This document shows positions 36,634-49,663 of a stretch of 64,000 bases of DNA, piece by piece (position 1 is the first letter of the stretch; each line of letters begins with the position of its first letter). A program made the position numbers and the translations under genes. The notes below the pieces were generated by a model. It had not been told where the DNA came from. It made no database searches and was given only the letters and a program-made list of their open reading frames with translations. Origin of the DNA: Geobacillus proteiniphilus (GTDB taxonomy: Bacteria; Bacillota; Bacilli; Bacillales; Anoxybacillaceae); the NCBI RefSeq assembly GCF_001908025.1, contig NZ_MQMG01000001.1, positions 124,001 to 188,000 of the forward strand. The letters run 5' to 3'.

Positions 36634-38049
36634 TTAACAGACCGGCTCGGCTTCAAGCTGGCGCACATCGACAAAATGTCCGTAAATCGCAGCCGCCGCG
36701 GCCATCACCGGGCTGACGAGATGCGTGCGCGCCCCTTTTCCTTGCCGCCCTTCAAAGTTGCGGTTCGACGTTGACGCACAGTGCTCGCCTTCTGGGATGA
36801 TGTCCGGGTTCATGCCCAAACAGGCGCTGCAACCGGAGTCGCGCCACTCAAAACCGGCGTCGATGAAAATTTGCGCCAACCCTTCCGCCTCGGCTTGTTT
36901 TTTCACTTGCTGCGATCCAGGCACGACGAGCGCCCGTACACCCGGAGCCACTTTTTTCCCTTTCACGATGCTCGCCGCCGCGCGCAAATCGCTGAGGCGT
37001 GAGTTGGTGCACGAACCGATGAAGACGTGCTGCACCGGAATATCCGTAATCGGCGTGCCCGGCTTGAGCCCCATGTACTCAAGCGCCCGGCGCACCGCGT
37101 TTTGCTCTGTTTTGCTTTCAAATTGCTCGGGATGCGGCACGACGCCATCGACGGAAGTGCTCATCGCGGGGTTCGTCCCCCACGTCACCATCGGAGCGAT
37201 CGTCGACGCATCGATTTCAATCGTTTTATCGTATTCCGCCCCCTCATCGCTTGCAAGCGCCCGCCACCGTTCCACCGCCTTGTCAAACTCCTCGCCTTTT
37301 GGCGCATATTTGCGGCCGCGCAAATAGGCAAACGTCGTTTCATCCGGGCTGATGAGGCCGGCTCTCGCCCCAGCTTCAATCGACATGTTGCAAATCGTCA
37401 TTCGCTCTTCCATCGACATGCGTCGGATCGCTTCGCCTGTAAATTCGATAATATAACCGGTGCCGACGCCAACGCCATAGCGGCCGATAATGGCCAAGAT
37501 GACATCTTTGGCGGTCACTCCTTTGCCGAGGCGGCCGTTGATGCAGATTTGCAGCGTTTTCGGCTTATGCTGCCAAAGCGTTTGTGTAGCCAATACATGC
37601 TCGACTTCGCTCGTGCCGATGCCAAACGCCAAGGCGCCAAACGCCCCGTGCGTCGACGTATGGCTGTCGCCGCAAACGATCGTTTTCCCCGGCTGGGTCA
37701 ACCCGAGCTCTGGGCCGATGACGTGAACGATTCCTTGCTCTTCGCTGTGTAGGTCGGCGAGCGGAATGCCGAACTCGCGGCAGTTGCGCTCAAGCGCAGC
37801 GATTTGGTTGCGCGCCACTTCGTCGGTAATCACAAATCGGTTAACGGTCGGCACGTTATGGTCCATCGTCGCAAAGGTCAAATCCGGCCGCCGCACCTTC
37901 CGCCCTTTTTGCCGCAATCCTTCAAACGCTTGCGGCGAGGTCACTTCATGCACTAAGTGCAAATCGATGTACAATAAATCCGGTTTGCCCTCCTCACGGT
38001 AGACGACGTGGTTTTCCCAAATTTTATCGATGATCGTTTTCGGCTTCAT
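36634..38049 (-). CDS. leuC: 3-isopropylmalate dehydratase large subunit
   Basis: Aconitase-family [4Fe-4S] subunit, 471 residues. Cluster cysteines are in [13 protein letters not shown] and in [12 protein letters not shown], with [20 protein letters not shown] in domain 1. Works with LeuD in leucine synthesis. Shine-Dalgarno GCGAGGTG. Spacing of 20 bases to leuB. Confidence 0.97.
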   Translation of the reverse strand: MKPKTIIDKIWENHVVYREEGKPDLLYIDLHLVHEVTSPQAFEGLRQKGRKVRRPDLTFATMDHNVPTVNRFVITDEVARNQIAALERNCREFGIPLADLHSEEQGIVHVIGPELGLTQPGKTIVCGDSHTSTHGAFGALAFGIGTSEVEHVLATQTLWQHKPKTLQICINGRLGKGVTAKDVILAIIGRYGVGVGTGYIIEFTGEAIRRMSMEERMTICNMSIEAGARAGLISPDETTFAYLRGRKYAPKGEEFDKAVERWRALASDEGAEYDKTIEIDASTIAPMVTWGTNPAMSTSVDGVVPHPEQFESKTEQNAVRRALEYMGLKPGTPITDIPVQHVFIGSCTNSRLSDLRAAASIVKGKKVAPGVRALVVPGSQQVKKQAEAEGLAQIFIDAGFEWRDSGCSACLGMNPDIIPEGEHCASTSNRNFEGRQGKGARTHLVSPVMAAAAAIYGHFVDVRQLEAEPVC

Positions 38050-38069
38050 TGGCTTTCACCTCGCACGTC

Positions 38070-39185
38070 TTAGGCATAAACGGTCATAATTTGAGCAATG
38101 GCCGTATAATCCAGCACCGCCGTTTTGATTTCTTCGACCATTTCGTTCGTGGATACGATGCGGCCGCCGCTTGGCGCCAAGTCGGCGGTGCGCAAACCTA
38201 GGGCGAGCGCCTGCCGCACCGCGTGCTCTACCGCCTCCGCTTCCGCGGTGAGCCCGAACGACAGGCGAAGCATCATCGCGGCCGACAAAATCGCCGCAAT
38301 CGGATTGGCTTTGTTCATGCCGGCGATATCAGGCGCTGAACCGTGCACCGGCTCATACAAGCTCGGACCGGAAGCGGATAAGCTGGCTGACGGCAGCATC
38401 CCGAGCGAACCGGACAACATGGAGGCTTCATCGCTTAAAATGTCGCCAAACATGTTTTCTGTCACAATGACATCAAACTGCTTCGGCGCACGGATGAGCT
38501 GCATCGCGGCATTGTCAACAAGCATATGCTCAAGCGTGACGTCCGGAAACTGCTTCGCCACCTCTTCGGCCACTTCCCGCCATAGACGGCTTGACGAAAG
38601 GACGTTCGCCTTGTCGACCGAAGTCACTTTTTTCTTCCGCCCGCGTGCGAGTATAAACGCCATGCGGACGATCCGCTCAATTTCTTCCTTTTTATATAAC
38701 AAGGTGTCCACTGCTTTTTCTTCGCCGTTTTCGACGACGCGGCCGCTCGGCTGGCCGAAGTAAATGCCGCCGGTCAGCTCGCGGACGATGACAAAATCGA
38801 CGCCTTGCACGAGATCCGGTTTTAACGGCGAAGCGGAAACCAAACTGTCATAGCAAACAACCGGCCGCAAGTTGGCATATAAGTCGAGCTGCTTGCGAAT
38901 GGCAAGCAATCCTTTTTCCGGGCGCAAATGCGGAGGGTTGTCATCCCACTTCGGACCGCCGACCGCCCCAAGCAGCACCGCATCGCTTTCTCGGCAAAGG
39001 CGGAGCGTTTCCTCGGGGAGCGGCGTCCCCGCCTCATCGATCGCCGCTCCACCGATCAATCCATATTCAAACGTAAACTCGTGGCCAAACCGGATGCCGA
39101 CCGCTTTTAATACCTCGACCGCTCCGGACGTCACTTCTTTGCCGATGCCATCCCCTGGCAAGACGGCAATCCGATAGTTTCCCAT
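38070..39185 (-). CDS. leuB: 3-isopropylmalate dehydrogenase
   Basis: NAD-dependent oxidative decarboxylase giving 2-oxoisocaproate. 371 residues. [10 protein letters not shown] at the N-terminus, [31 protein letters not shown], the metal site region [19 protein letters not shown] and NAD site [17 protein letters not shown] all match LeuB rather than isocitrate dehydrogenase. Confidence 0.97.
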   Translation of the reverse strand: MGNYRIAVLPGDGIGKEVTSGAVEVLKAVGIRFGHEFTFEYGLIGGAAIDEAGTPLPEETLRLCRESDAVLLGAVGGPKWDDNPPHLRPEKGLLAIRKQLDLYANLRPVVCYDSLVSASPLKPDLVQGVDFVIVRELTGGIYFGQPSGRVVENGEEKAVDTLLYKKEEIERIVRMAFILARGRKKKVTSVDKANVLSSSRLWREVAEEVAKQFPDVTLEHMLVDNAAMQLIRAPKQFDVIVTENMFGDILSDEASMLSGSLGMLPSASLSASGPSLYEPVHGSAPDIAGMNKANPIAAILSAAMMLRLSFGLTAEAEAVEHAVRQALALGLRTADLAPSGGRIVSTNEMVEEIKTAVLDYTAIAQIMTVYA

Positions 39186-39202
39186 TCTGAATCCCCCCGT
39201 TT

Positions 39203-41798
<2,596 letters not shown>

Positions 41799-41864
41799 CT
41801 ACGCTTGGCCGCCCCTTGTTTGGCGGTTCCATGAAGCAATCAGCGCTGTTTTGTATGATAGCTG

Positions 41865-42383
41865 TTAAATAATGAACGCCGTTTTCTGATTCGTCGTCGC
41901 TTTTTGCGCCCCGCGGGTGAACGCGGTCGTTCCCGTGCGCGCCACTTCCTTAATGCCGTACGGGCGCAATAATTCAATCAACGCCTCGACTTTCTCCGGC
42001 TCGCCGGTCACTTGAATGACGAGGCTGTCTTTGCTTACGTCGACGATCGAGGCGCGAAACGGCTCGATGAGCGTGTAAATTTCCTGGCGGACCGCCGGAG
42101 GAGCGGCAACTTTAATGAGCGCCAGCTCGCGGGCGACGATCGCTTGGTCGGTGATGTCATTCACCTTCAACACATCAATCTGCTTGTTCAGCTGCTTAAT
42201 GATTTGCTCCGCCGTCCGTTCATCGTCAACGTTGACGACGAACGTCATCCGCGAAATGCCCTCGATTTCCGTATGCCCGACCGTAATGCTTTCGATATTG
42301 TAATGCCGCTTTGTAAACAACCCGGTAATGCGGTTTAAGACGCCGGGGCGGTTGTTGACTGTCATCGTGATGATTCTTCGCAT
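41865..42383 (-). CDS. ilvH: Acetolactate synthase small (regulatory) subunit
   Basis: 172 residues. N-terminal ACT domain (about 3-75, [22 protein letters not shown]) that binds valine for feedback inhibition, followed by the C-terminal activation domain ([22 protein letters not shown]). Overlaps the end of ilvB by 22 bases, typical coupling of the two subunits. Confidence 0.96.
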   Translation of the reverse strand: MRRIITMTVNNRPGVLNRITGLFTKRHYNIESITVGHTEIEGISRMTFVVNVDDERTAEQIIKQLNKQIDVLKVNDITDQAIVARELALIKVAAPPAVRQEIYTLIEPFRASIVDVSKDSLVIQVTGEPEKVEALIELLRPYGIKEVARTGTTAFTRGAQKATTNQKTAFII

Positions 42384-44101
42384 GCTTTCACCCCCACCAT
42401 TTCATGAAGCCCTTTGCCGGGCGCCACCATCGGATAGACGTTCTCGTCGGCGCGGACATGGAAATCAAGCAGCACCGGCCCATCCATCGCAAACGCTTGT
42501 TTTAACACTTCGGCCGCTTCCGCCTCCGTCTTCGCCCGCAGACCTGGCATCCCGTATGCTTCGGCAAGCTTGACGAAATCCGGCTGGTTCGGAATGAGCG
42601 AATGGGAGTACCGTTTGTCATAGAACAGCTCCTGCCATTGCCGCACCATGCCGAGCGCCTGGTTGTTGACGATGACGATTTTGATCGGCAGCCGTAGCTC
42701 CTGGATGACCGACAGTTCTTGGAACGTCATTTGGAAGCCGCCGTCGCCGACGATCGAAACGACCGTAGCGCTCCGATCGGCGAGCTGGGCGCCGATCGCT
42801 GCCGGAAGCCCGAAGCCCATCGTGCCGAGCCCCCCGGACGTCACCCACCGGTGCGGCCGGTTGAACTTGTAATATTGCGCCGCCCACATTTGATGCTGGC
42901 CGACGTCCGTCGTCACGATCGCCTCGCCGTTTGTCATTTCATAGATCATCTCGATCAGTTTTTGCGGTTTGATCGTGCCGGCTTCCGGCTCATAATGGAG
43001 CGGGAAGCGCCGCTTCCATTCATCAAGCTGCGCGAGCCACGCCGCCGTGTCCGCCGGCTTGCCTTGCTGGGCGATCAGCTCTTGCAAGGCGGCTTTTGCA
43101 TCGCTGACGATTGGAATTTTCGTCGGCACGTTTTTGCCGATTTCCGCCGGATCGATGTCGATATGGGCGACGGTCGCTTTCGGCGCGAAATATTTTAAAT
43201 TGCCGGTGACCCGGTCATCGAAGCGGGCGCCGATGTTGATGAGCAAATCGCATTCACACAGCGCCATATTCGCCGTATACGTACCGTGCATGCCGGCCAT
43301 GCCTAAAAACAGCGGATGGTCGGCCGGGAAACCGCCAAGGCCAAGGAGCGTATGAATGACCGGAATGTTTTGCTGCTCGGCGTATTGCCGCAATTCATTG
43401 GACGCATTGGCGTGCAAGATGCCGGCGCCGGCTAAAATGACCGGCCGCTTCGACTGGCTGACCGCCTCGACAAGCCGACGGATTTGCCAATGGTTCGGCT
43501 GCGTCGTCGGTTGATAGCCAGGCAAATGAACGTCTTGATCGTAATCAAACTCCCCTTCGGCCGTCGTAATGTCTTTTGGAATGTCGATCAACACCGGTCC
43601 GGGGCGCCCGGTCGTCGCAATGTGAAACGCCTCTTTAATGATTCTCGGCAGCTCGCTGATGTCGCGCACTTGGTAGTTGTGTTTCGTAATCGGCATCGTA
43701 ATGCCGACAACGTCCGCCTCCTGAAACGCATCCGAGCCGATGACGCTCGTTGCCACTTGCCCGGTAAAGACGACGAGCGGCAGCGAATCCATCATCGCGT
43801 CGGTCAACCCGGTGACGATGTTGGTCGCTCCCGGGCCGGAGGTGGCGATGACGACCCCCGGTTTTCCAGAAATGCGCGCATATCCTTCCGCCGCATGGAT
43901 GGCCCCTTGCTCATGCCGCGTCAGCACGTGGAACACGCCGGCTTTATACAACTCGTCATACAGCGGGAGCACCGCCCCGCCCGGGTAGCCAAAAATGACT
44001 TCGACCTTTTCCGCCTTGAGCGCTTCAATCAGCATCAGCGACCCGCTCATTCTCGCCTTCGTCTTCGCTTTTTCTTGTTCCTCGACTTTCATTTTTGCCA
44101 T
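42362..44101 (-). CDS. ilvB: Acetolactate synthase large subunit
   Basis: Thiamine diphosphate-, FAD- and Mg-dependent catalytic subunit. 579 residues. Motifs: [19 protein letters not shown] with the catalytic Glu in [18 protein letters not shown], a central FAD domain, and the ThDP motif [26 protein letters not shown] at 44101 with AGGGAGG; the longer frame begins inside the T-box region and is not used. First gene behind the T-box leader. Confidence 0.97.
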   Translation of the reverse strand: MAKMKVEEQEKAKTKARMSGSLMLIEALKAEKVEVIFGYPGGAVLPLYDELYKAGVFHVLTRHEQGAIHAAEGYARISGKPGVVIATSGPGATNIVTGLTDAMMDSLPLVVFTGQVATSVIGSDAFQEADVVGITMPITKHNYQVRDISELPRIIKEAFHIATTGRPGPVLIDIPKDITTAEGEFDYDQDVHLPGYQPTTQPNHWQIRRLVEAVSQSKRPVILAGAGILHANASNELRQYAEQQNIPVIHTLLGLGGFPADHPLFLGMAGMHGTYTANMALCECDLLINIGARFDDRVTGNLKYFAPKATVAHIDIDPAEIGKNVPTKIPIVSDAKAALQELIAQQGKPADTAAWLAQLDEWKRRFPLHYEPEAGTIKPQKLIEMIYEMTNGEAIVTTDVGQHQMWAAQYYKFNRPHRWVTSGGLGTMGFGLPAAIGAQLADRSATVVSIVGDGGFQMTFQELSVIQELRLPIKIVIVNNQALGMVRQWQELFYDKRYSHSLIPNQPDFVKLAEAYGMPGLRAKTEAEAAEVLKQAFAMDGPVLLDFHVRADENVYPMVAPGKGLHEMVGVKACEESSR

Positions 44102-44133
44102 CGTCGATCCTCCCTGTGATTTGTCATCCATAT

Positions 44134-44430
44134 AAAAAACCTTTCCGCCCACGATGGCTGGTATTTCCAGCCAAAGGGGCGAAAAGGTTTCCTTTCCGCG
44201 GTACCACCCTTCTTCACGGCCATGACGGCCGCCTCAGGAGCGGCCAGCCGAAGCCGGCCGCTCATTTTGGTAACGAGTGAAGCGCGCGTCTCCACTCGTC
44301 CAGCCCTACTAGCCGTCCGGCGTTCAGGCTGGCGCTCAGAGGTGAGTTCATCAAGCGGCAACATCACCGGTTCGCAGCTACCCCGGCTCTCTGTGGATGT
44401 TGATCCCGCTGACTACTTATCCTCGTCAAC
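44134..44430 (-). promoter_or_regulatory. T-box leader of ilvBHC-leuABCD with CUC (Leu) specifier
   Basis: About 300 bases of minus-strand leader. The T-box AGAAGGGTGGTACCGCGG is at 44195-44212. The terminator pairs AAACCTTTTCGCCCC with GGGCGGAAAGGTTT followed by TTTT (44134-44190). A very strong stem, GAGCGGCC..GGCCGCTC, lies at 44237-44264. Stem I has CAGAGAG and, on its 3' side, GAA-CUC-ACC, in which CUC at 44344-44346 is the leucine specifier, as in B. subtilis ilv-leu. A TATAGC is the only -10-like box at its 5' end, so it may be read through from ilvE. Confidence 0.92.
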
Positions 44431-44460
44431 GCTTTTTCGCTATAAAATTGTCATGTGCAA

Positions 44461-45360
44461 TCAACCGACATTGGCGTTCGTCGGATACACCTTCACTCCT
44501 TCGACGACCACGCGGCGGCGAAATTCTTCAAGCAACCGCTTTGTATGCGGTCCCGGCGTCCCGTCGCCGATCGTCCGGCCATCGACTTTAATGACGGAAA
44601 TGACTTCGGCCGCCGTCCCCGTCAAAAACACTTCATCAGCAACATACACATCATGGCGGGTAAACGGCTCCTCTTTCACCGTATAGCCGAGATCCTCCGC
44701 GATTTCGATGATCGCTTGGCGCGTGATGCCTTCAAGCGCCCCGACATACCCAGGCGGCGTGTAAATGACGCCGTTTTTGATGATGAAAACGTTGTCTCCC
44801 GAACCTTCCGCGACATAGCCTTGATCGTTTAAGATCAGCGCTTCGCTTACATTCGCCAAATGCGCCTCAATTTTGACAAGCACGTTGTTTAGGTAGTTGA
44901 GCGATTTGACTTTCGGACTCAGCACATCAGAGCGGTTGCGGCGCGTCGCCACCGTCACCACTTCGATGCCGGTTTCATATAAATGTTTCGGGAAGAGCGC
45001 GAGCGGCTCGACGATAATAACGATTTGCGGCGTTTTGCATTTGTACGGATCAAGTCCTAAATCGCCGACCCCGCGCGAAACGACCAGGCGGATGTACGCA
45101 TCTTGATAGCCGTTGCGGCGGATCGTTTCGAGCACGTGGCCAATCATTTCGTCCTTCGTGTACGGAATGTCGAGCAAAATCGACTTCGCCGAATTGTATA
45201 GCCGATCTATATGTTCTTCAAGGCGGAATACGTTGCCGCTATAGACGCGAATGCCTTCAAATACCCCGTCGCCATACAAAAATCCATGGTCATACACGGA
45301 AATTTTGGCGTTTTCTTTTGTCACAAATTCTCCGTTTAAAAAGATCCATTGTTCGCCCAC
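44461..45360 (-). CDS. ilvE: Branched-chain amino acid aminotransferase
   Basis: PLP fold-type IV transaminase for the last step of Val, Ile and Leu synthesis. 299 residues. VYDHGFLYGDGVFEGIRVYSG, the Schiff-base Lys in VKSLNYLNNVLVKIEA, and EALILNDQGYVAEGSGDNVF are the class IV signatures; the YGDG and length fit IlvE rather than D-amino acid transaminase. GTG start with AAGAGGGG. It lies upstream of the T-box, so it is not under leucine-tRNA control unless read-through occurs. Confidence 0.94.
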   Translation of the reverse strand: MGEQWIFLNGEFVTKENAKISVYDHGFLYGDGVFEGIRVYSGNVFRLEEHIDRLYNSAKSILLDIPYTKDEMIGHVLETIRRNGYQDAYIRLVVSRGVGDLGLDPYKCKTPQIVIIVEPLALFPKHLYETGIEVVTVATRRNRSDVLSPKVKSLNYLNNVLVKIEAHLANVSEALILNDQGYVAEGSGDNVFIIKNGVIYTPPGYVGALEGITRQAIIEIAEDLGYTVKEEPFTRHDVYVADEVFLTGTAAEVISVIKVDGRTIGDGTPGPHTKRLLEEFRRRVVVEGVKVYPTNANVG

Positions 45361-45445
45361 TTCGGTTCCCCTCTTCCTTGATCAGTCAACAGTTGCTTTG
45401 AACGGCTCGATGATGTGTTTGCATCGTTTCTCTTATTTGAAAATT

Positions 45446-45474
45446 ATAATAATCCGAAACCTCCGCGCCGTCAA
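45446..45474 (-). promoter_or_regulatory. Sigma-A promoter of ilvE
   Basis: -35 TTGACG (45469-45474), 17-base spacer, -10 TATTAT (45446-45451). The untranslated leader to the GTG at 45360 is about 80 bases. A second CodY-like element (TCTTATTTGAAAATT, 45431-45445, 11 of 15) abuts the -10. Confidence 0.75.
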
Positions 45475-45477
45475 TAA

Positions 45478-45492
45478 CGTTTTTTGAAAATT
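45478..45492. promoter_or_regulatory. CodY box
   Basis: CGTTTTTTGAAAATT matches the CodY consensus AATTTTCWGAAAATT at 12 of 15 positions and lies just upstream of the ilvE -35. CodY with branched-chain amino acids and GTP would repress here. Confidence 0.6.
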
Positions 45493-45510
45493 TCGATTGA
45501 TCAAACTATT

Positions 45511-45525
45511 TGAATGCGCTTACAT
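45511..45525 (-). promoter_or_regulatory. cre site (CcpA)
   Basis: ATGTAAGCGCATTCA on the minus strand fits the cre consensus WTGNAARCGNWWWCA at every position. Its centre is about 75-80 bases upstream of the expected transcription start of ilvE, a distance used for CcpA activation (as for B. subtilis ilvB). Confidence 0.75.
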
Positions 45526-45622
45526 TATGATAGAATCAAGGTTTTGCCGATTCAAAAAATTTTTTTCTTTCTTGGCCGGCTCATAGAAGGCGGACGCGCT
45601 CTAACCGCCAAAGACGAAAAAC

Positions 45623-45650
45623 AAAAAATAGCGGACGTTTTGTCCGCTTA
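45623..45650 (-). terminator. Terminator of the rph-rdgB-ysnB transcript
   Basis: AGCGGAC and GTCCGCT form a 7-bp stem with an AAAAC loop followed by ATTTTTTGTTTTT on the minus strand, overlapping the ysnB stop codon. The remaining bases 45526-45622 hold no gene. Confidence 0.88.
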
Positions 45651-46154
45651 GATCGAAAAGGTTCGTTCCATTCCAGGAACGGGCCGCCCATCCACTTCAT
45701 AAAATTGGACGTGCGCCCGCCCGCCGCCGATGGTCAACACCGCGTACGTTTTTTCTTTTCTTCCGCGCGGCAAAGCAATGCTGCCGGGGTTGATGAACAA
45801 CACCCCATCCATTTGCTCGGCGCCGGCCAAATGCGAGTGGCCGAAACAAACGACGTGAGCCCCTGTTTCTTGCGCGCGATAGGATAAACGCAAAAGCGAC
45901 GTTTTCACCCCGTATAAATGGCCGTGGGTGACAAACAACCGAACGCCGCCCACCTCTTCGATGCGCTCAGCAGGAAACGCGGCGAAATCGCAGTTGCCGC
46001 GCACGACGGCAAACGGGGCGATCTCGTCCGCCCCCACCTCCAGCTCCGAGTCGCCGCAATGGATAAACAAATCCGCTTCATGGCGATGACGGTTGACAAT
46101 TTCAGCAAGTTCGGCAGTCAGCCCATGGCTGTCGCTCACAATCACCGCCTTCAT
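45648..46154 (-). CDS. ysnB: YfcE/MJ0936-type metallophosphoesterase (YsnB)
   Basis: 168 residues. Calcineurin-like phosphoesterase: DSHG (metal ligands), [24 protein letters not shown] and GHSHLAG, the full five-block metal site. Two-metal phosphodiesterase of unknown natural substrate. ATG overlaps the rdgB stop (ATGA). Same position as B. subtilis ysnB. Confidence 0.92.
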   Translation of the reverse strand: MKAVIVSDSHGLTAELAEIVNRHRHEADLFIHCGDSELEVGADEIAPFAVVRGNCDFAAFPAERIEEVGGVRLFVTHGHLYGVKTSLLRLSYRAQETGAHVVCFGHSHLAGAEQMDGVLFINPGSIALPRGRKEKTYAVLTIGGGRAHVQFYEVDGRPVPGMERTFSI

Positions 46155-46765
46155 TCCGGCCGCCCCTTTCCACCGACGATCTCATCCCACTGCTCATCGA
46201 GCTTCGTCAGCGCCTTGGCGCGATGACTGATTTGATTTTTTTCCTCCGGCGCAAGCTCCGCCATTGTTTTTCCCCGCTCCGGAAGGTAAAAAACGGGATC
46301 ATAGCCAAAGCCCCCCTCCCCACGCGGCGCTTCGGCGATATAACCATCGCATGTCGCTTCGACGACGGCGGTCGGCCGCCCTGGGATCGCGACGGCGAGC
46401 GCGCAATGAAAACGAGCCGTGCGCTGCTCCATCGGCACCCCGTCAAGCTCGCGAAGCAGCTTGGCGATGTTGCGTGCATCGTTTTTATCTTCCCCGGCGT
46501 AACGGGCCGAATGAACGCCCGGCCGGCCGCCGAGCGCATCGACCACGAGCCCGGAATCATCGGCGATCACCGGCCGCTTTAGGCGCCGCGACGCCGCTTC
46601 TGCTTTGAGCACGGCATTTTCCGCAAACGTGCTTCCCGTTTCTTCGACATCCGGAGCGTCCGGAAAGTCAAGCAGCGATTTCACTTCGACGCCCCGCTTG
46701 GCGAACAAAGCGGCGAACTCGCGCACTTTGCCCGCATTTTGTGTAGCGATGACAATCTCCTTCAC
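46151..46765 (-). CDS. rdgB: dITP/XTP pyrophosphatase (RdgB/HAM1 family)
   Basis: Removes deaminated purine nucleotides from the pool. 204 residues. [12 protein letters not shown] (N-terminal SxNxxK-like loop), [54 protein letters not shown] and ISHRAKAL are the family blocks. GTG start at 46765 with AGGAGGACACA; it overlaps the rph stop (GTGA). Known as ysnA in B. subtilis. Confidence 0.95.
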   Translation of the reverse strand: MKEIVIATQNAGKVREFAALFAKRGVEVKSLLDFPDAPDVEETGSTFAENAVLKAEAASRRLKRPVIADDSGLVVDALGGRPGVHSARYAGEDKNDARNIAKLLRELDGVPMEQRTARFHCALAVAIPGRPTAVVEATCDGYIAEAPRGEGGFGYDPVFYLPERGKTMAELAPEEKNQISHRAKALTKLDEQWDEIVGGKGRPE

Positions 46766-47532
46766 TCTGTGTCCTCCTCTGCCGCTTCTTTTTTTTCGCC
46801 AATGCGCGCTGCCCACTCGCCCAATGCGCGGCGCTGAACGACGATGAGCTGCTCGATGCCTATTTGCGCCGCTTCAAGCAATTCATCGAGCTCGGCGCGC
46901 GAAAAAACCGCTTCCTCTCCAGTTCCTTGAATCTCAACAAATTGACCGGCTCCGGTCATGACGACGTTCATATCCACTTTCGCCCGCGCATCCTCGTTGT
47001 AATCCAAATCAAGGATCACCCCATGCTCTGGATCGATGCCGACCGAGGTTGCGGCGAGAAAATCGCGGATCGGAAGCGCCTCGAGCTTCCCTTCTTCCAC
47101 CAGTTTGGCCAGCGCCAACACAAGCGCCACATACGCACCGGTGATCGACGCCGTCCGCGTTCCGCCATCCGCCTGAATGACGTCGCAATCGATCCAAATG
47201 GTCCGCTCGCCAAGCTGTTCAAGATCAACAACCGAGCGAAGCGCGCGGCCGATTAAGCGCTGAATTTCCATCGTCCGCCCCGACACTTTTCCTTTGCTCG
47301 CTTCCCTCACATTCCGTTGCTCTGTCGCCCGCGGCAGCATCCCATATTCGGCCGTAATCCATCCTTTGCCGCCGCCGCGCATAAACGACGGCACTTTCTC
47401 TTCGACCGTCGCCGTGCAAATGACTTTCGTGTCGCCGATTTCAATGAGCACCGACCCTTCAGCGTGCTTCATGTAATGCGGGTGTATATGTACAGGGCGC
47501 AACTCGCAACTGCTTCGTCCGTCCGCTCTCAT
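46762..47532 (-). CDS. rph: Ribonuclease PH
   Basis: Phosphorolytic 3'-5' exoribonuclease that trims tRNA 3' ends. 256 residues. [57 protein letters not shown] and [21 protein letters not shown] are the signatures. Shine-Dalgarno AAAAGGAGGAC. Confidence 0.97.
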   Translation of the reverse strand: MRADGRSSCELRPVHIHPHYMKHAEGSVLIEIGDTKVICTATVEEKVPSFMRGGGKGWITAEYGMLPRATEQRNVREASKGKVSGRTMEIQRLIGRALRSVVDLEQLGERTIWIDCDVIQADGGTRTASITGAYVALVLALAKLVEEGKLEALPIRDFLAATSVGIDPEHGVILDLDYNEDARAKVDMNVVMTGAGQFVEIQGTGEEAVFSRAELDELLEAAQIGIEQLIVVQRRALGEWAARIGEKKEAAEEDTE

Positions 47533-47595
47533 CAGCTGAGTCCTCCTTTTCCCTCTTCAACTGAATGCCAGACGCCGCATTTCTTTCCGCCTAGC

Positions 47596-47633
47596 GAAAA
47601 AAAGAAAGAGGCGGAATACGTTTCCACCTCTTT
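47596..47633 (-). terminator. Hairpin with T run between gerM and rph
   Basis: AAAGAGGTGGAA and TTCCGCCTCTTT pair over 12 positions with one G-T and are followed by CTTTTTTTCGC on the minus strand. It can terminate the gerM transcript. It also lies at the expected 5' end of the rph transcript. Confidence 0.8.
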
Positions 47634-47663
47634 GTTATACCATAACGCCCTGTTCGTTTCCAA
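47634..47663 (-). promoter_or_regulatory. Putative promoter of rph-rdgB-ysnB
   Basis: TTGGAA (47658-47663), 18-base spacer ending TGG, and TATAAC (47634-47639). The transcription start would fall in the first arm of the terminator hairpin. Confidence 0.5.
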
Positions 47664-47681
47664 CCTGTCAGCGCCAACCGG

Positions 47682-48755
47682 TTAAAATGTCCCGGTATTG
47701 ACGTTTTGCGGCCGAGCGACCGGTTTGGTGAGCGGCTTGCCGTCTTCCGTGACAAGATTGGCTTTGCCATTGACTGTGATCGCCACGCTTTCGACTCCTT
47801 TTTGCTCAGTGAGCGACAAAACGAGAGAATTCAACACGACGTCGGAAATGACATTTTTCTTGTTGCTGCCATAAATGCCTTCGTTAAAGTTGAGCGTCAC
47901 TTTGCCATCCTCATATTTCGGGGCATCGACAAGCTTCGCGTCCGGCTGAAAGACGCCGACAAGCCCGCTCCCTTGCTCTGGTCCTTGAATCAGTTCGTTG
48001 ACGGCCGCTGCGATATCATCCTTTTCTTTATTGGATACACGCCGTGTCACCGGCACATAGTATGTGTTGTTCCCTTGTTGGGCGACAAAATAAACGGTGA
48101 CCGGATGCGTATTCGTAATGTCTGGCACGCCGCTCGCTTCCATATTGATGCCGTCGGCGCGGCTTACCCCATCTTGAATCGGCGTTTTATTGACCGGCAT
48201 CACGTTTTGATCGTAGCCGTTGATGCGGATTTTGACGCGCTTGATATTGTCAAATTGCGTCAACGTCCACGTAATGGACTGCAAAATTCGTTTTTCGTCC
48301 TCCGGCTTATAGTTTTTAAACTCCGGCGAAAAGTCAGCGATCAACGTTCCGTCTTTTTCCAATTTTGCACCAAGCACCGTCGTTCCGGCTGGAATGACCG
48401 CGCGGAAGCCGTTCGGCAACATTTCTGACACGGGTCCGTCTTCAACCAAATATTCGAGTACTTGTTTCGCCACGGCCTGCGTTTTCGGCAATTCCACTGT
48501 TTGCGGCACGACAAAGCCGTTTTTGTCAATCAAGTACAGCTCTCTTTTCACCGTCTCGGTGGCCTTCGCTTTCTCTTCCCCTTCCTTTTGGCTTTCCGTC
48601 GCTTCCTGAAGCGCTTGGCCGTCTTTGACATAACTCGTCTCTTGCGGCGGATCGATCTCCTTCACCGCCTCATCTCGCCCAAACAAACCGCAGCCGCCAA
48701 GCAACAACAGCGAGGCGAGCAGCGGCGCCGCCCATATGTGAGTCGTCCGTTTCAT
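47682..48755 (-). CDS. gerM: Spore germination lipoprotein GerM
   Basis: 357 residues. Lipoprotein signal peptide with lipobox LLLGGC (Cys near 22). Two GerMN domains follow (about 75-195 and 215-345), with the first around VAKQVLEYLVEDGPVSEMLPNGF and the second around AVNELIQGPEQGSGLVGVF. In B. subtilis GerM is needed for normal sporulation and germination and helps link the SpoIIIA-SpoIIQ complex. Shine-Dalgarno GTAGGAGGG. Confidence 0.94.
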   Translation of the reverse strand: MKRTTHIWAAPLLASLLLLGGCGLFGRDEAVKEIDPPQETSYVKDGQALQEATESQKEGEEKAKATETVKRELYLIDKNGFVVPQTVELPKTQAVAKQVLEYLVEDGPVSEMLPNGFRAVIPAGTTVLGAKLEKDGTLIADFSPEFKNYKPEDEKRILQSITWTLTQFDNIKRVKIRINGYDQNVMPVNKTPIQDGVSRADGINMEASGVPDITNTHPVTVYFVAQQGNNTYYVPVTRRVSNKEKDDIAAAVNELIQGPEQGSGLVGVFQPDAKLVDAPKYEDGKVTLNFNEGIYGSNKKNVISDVVLNSLVLSLTEQKGVESVAITVNGKANLVTEDGKPLTKPVARPQNVNTGTF

Positions 48756-48816
48756 TGACGTTCCCTCCTACTCGTAGTTTGTACTACTATGTATACGAGC
48801 CGTTTTCCAAAATAGA

Positions 48817-48854
48817 ATAAAAAAATCCTTTAGCGCATGGACGCTAAAGGATTT
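48817..48854 (-). terminator. Terminator of racE (ysmB-racE)
   Basis: AATCCTTTAGCG and CGCTAAAGGATT form a perfect 12-bp stem followed by TTTTTATTC, just past the racE stop. The gerM promoter must lie in the 60 bases that follow. That stretch has an inverted CTCGTA/TACGAG pair (48772-48800) but no promoter I can assign firmly. Confidence 0.92.
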
Positions 48855-48859
48855 GTTGG

Positions 48860-49654
48860 TTACAGCCGAATCGCCTCGACCGTGCCGATCGGCTTGCCAA
48901 ACCACTTCCCGGAAATCTTTTCAAACAGCTCTTTCGGCCCGGTCGTGAAAAACAAATGCTCCGGTTCGCGCTCGCCGGTGTAAAGGAGCTGGCTGTGGTG
49001 CAAAATTGCGCTCACTTCACGAGCCGTCTCACCGCCCGAGCAAATGAGCTTCACGCGTTTGCCCATATACGTGCGAATGAGCGGCGCGAGCAACGGATAA
49101 TGCGTGCAGCCTAAAATAAGCACATCGATCGGCAGCGGGCGAAGCGGAGCGAGCGATTCGGCGACGATCGCCATCGCCTCTTGCCCTTCAAAGTCGCCGC
49201 TTTCAACAAGCGGAACGAACTTCGGACAGGCCAAGCTCTCGACTTGGACGCGCGGATTGATCGATTGAAGCGCCTTTTCATACGCCCGGCTTCGGATCGT
49301 GCCAATCGTGCCGATGACGCCGATGTGCCCGCGCCTAGTCGCTTTCAGGGCGGCGCGAGCGCCGGGATGAATGACGCCAAGCACAGGAATGTCAAGCTTC
49401 GCCCGCACGTCGTCAAGCGCGACCGCCGTCGCGGTGTTGCAGGCGATAACAAGCATTTTCAAGGGATATTGCCGCAAGTAATCAATCATTTGCCACGTAA
49501 ATCGACGGACTTCTTCCACCGGCCGCGGCCCGTACGGGCAACGGGCGGTGTCGCCTAAGTAAATAATTTGTTCTTTCGGCAGCTGCCTCATAATTTCTTT
49601 GGCGACGGTCAAACCGCCGACTCCTGAGTCAATGACACCAATTGCTCTTTCCAA
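48860..49654 (-). CDS. racE: Glutamate racemase
   Basis: Makes D-glutamate for peptidoglycan (and poly-gamma-glutamate in some species). 264 residues. [29 protein letters not shown], catalytic [12 protein letters not shown] and the second cysteine in [13 protein letters not shown] start (49654) with GAGGCGATC upstream, 9 bases past ysmB. Confidence 0.95.
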   Translation of the reverse strand: MERAIGVIDSGVGGLTVAKEIMRQLPKEQIIYLGDTARCPYGPRPVEEVRRFTWQMIDYLRQYPLKMLVIACNTATAVALDDVRAKLDIPVLGVIHPGARAALKATRRGHIGVIGTIGTIRSRAYEKALQSINPRVQVESLACPKFVPLVESGDFEGQEAMAIVAESLAPLRPLPIDVLILGCTHYPLLAPLIRTYMGKRVKLICSGGETAREVSAILHHSQLLYTGEREPEHLFFTTGPKELFEKISGKWFGKPIGTVEAIRL

Positions 49655-49663
49655 GTGATCGCC

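Noticed and set aside
36725-37752. Two plus-strand frames of 200 and 241 codons over leuC
   Set aside because: Antisense shadows of leuC with unlikely composition (Arg, His, Cys).
48756-48816. Sporulation promoter of gerM
   Set aside because: CATAGTAGTA resembles sigma-K and sigma-E -10 boxes but misses key bases and has no matching -35.
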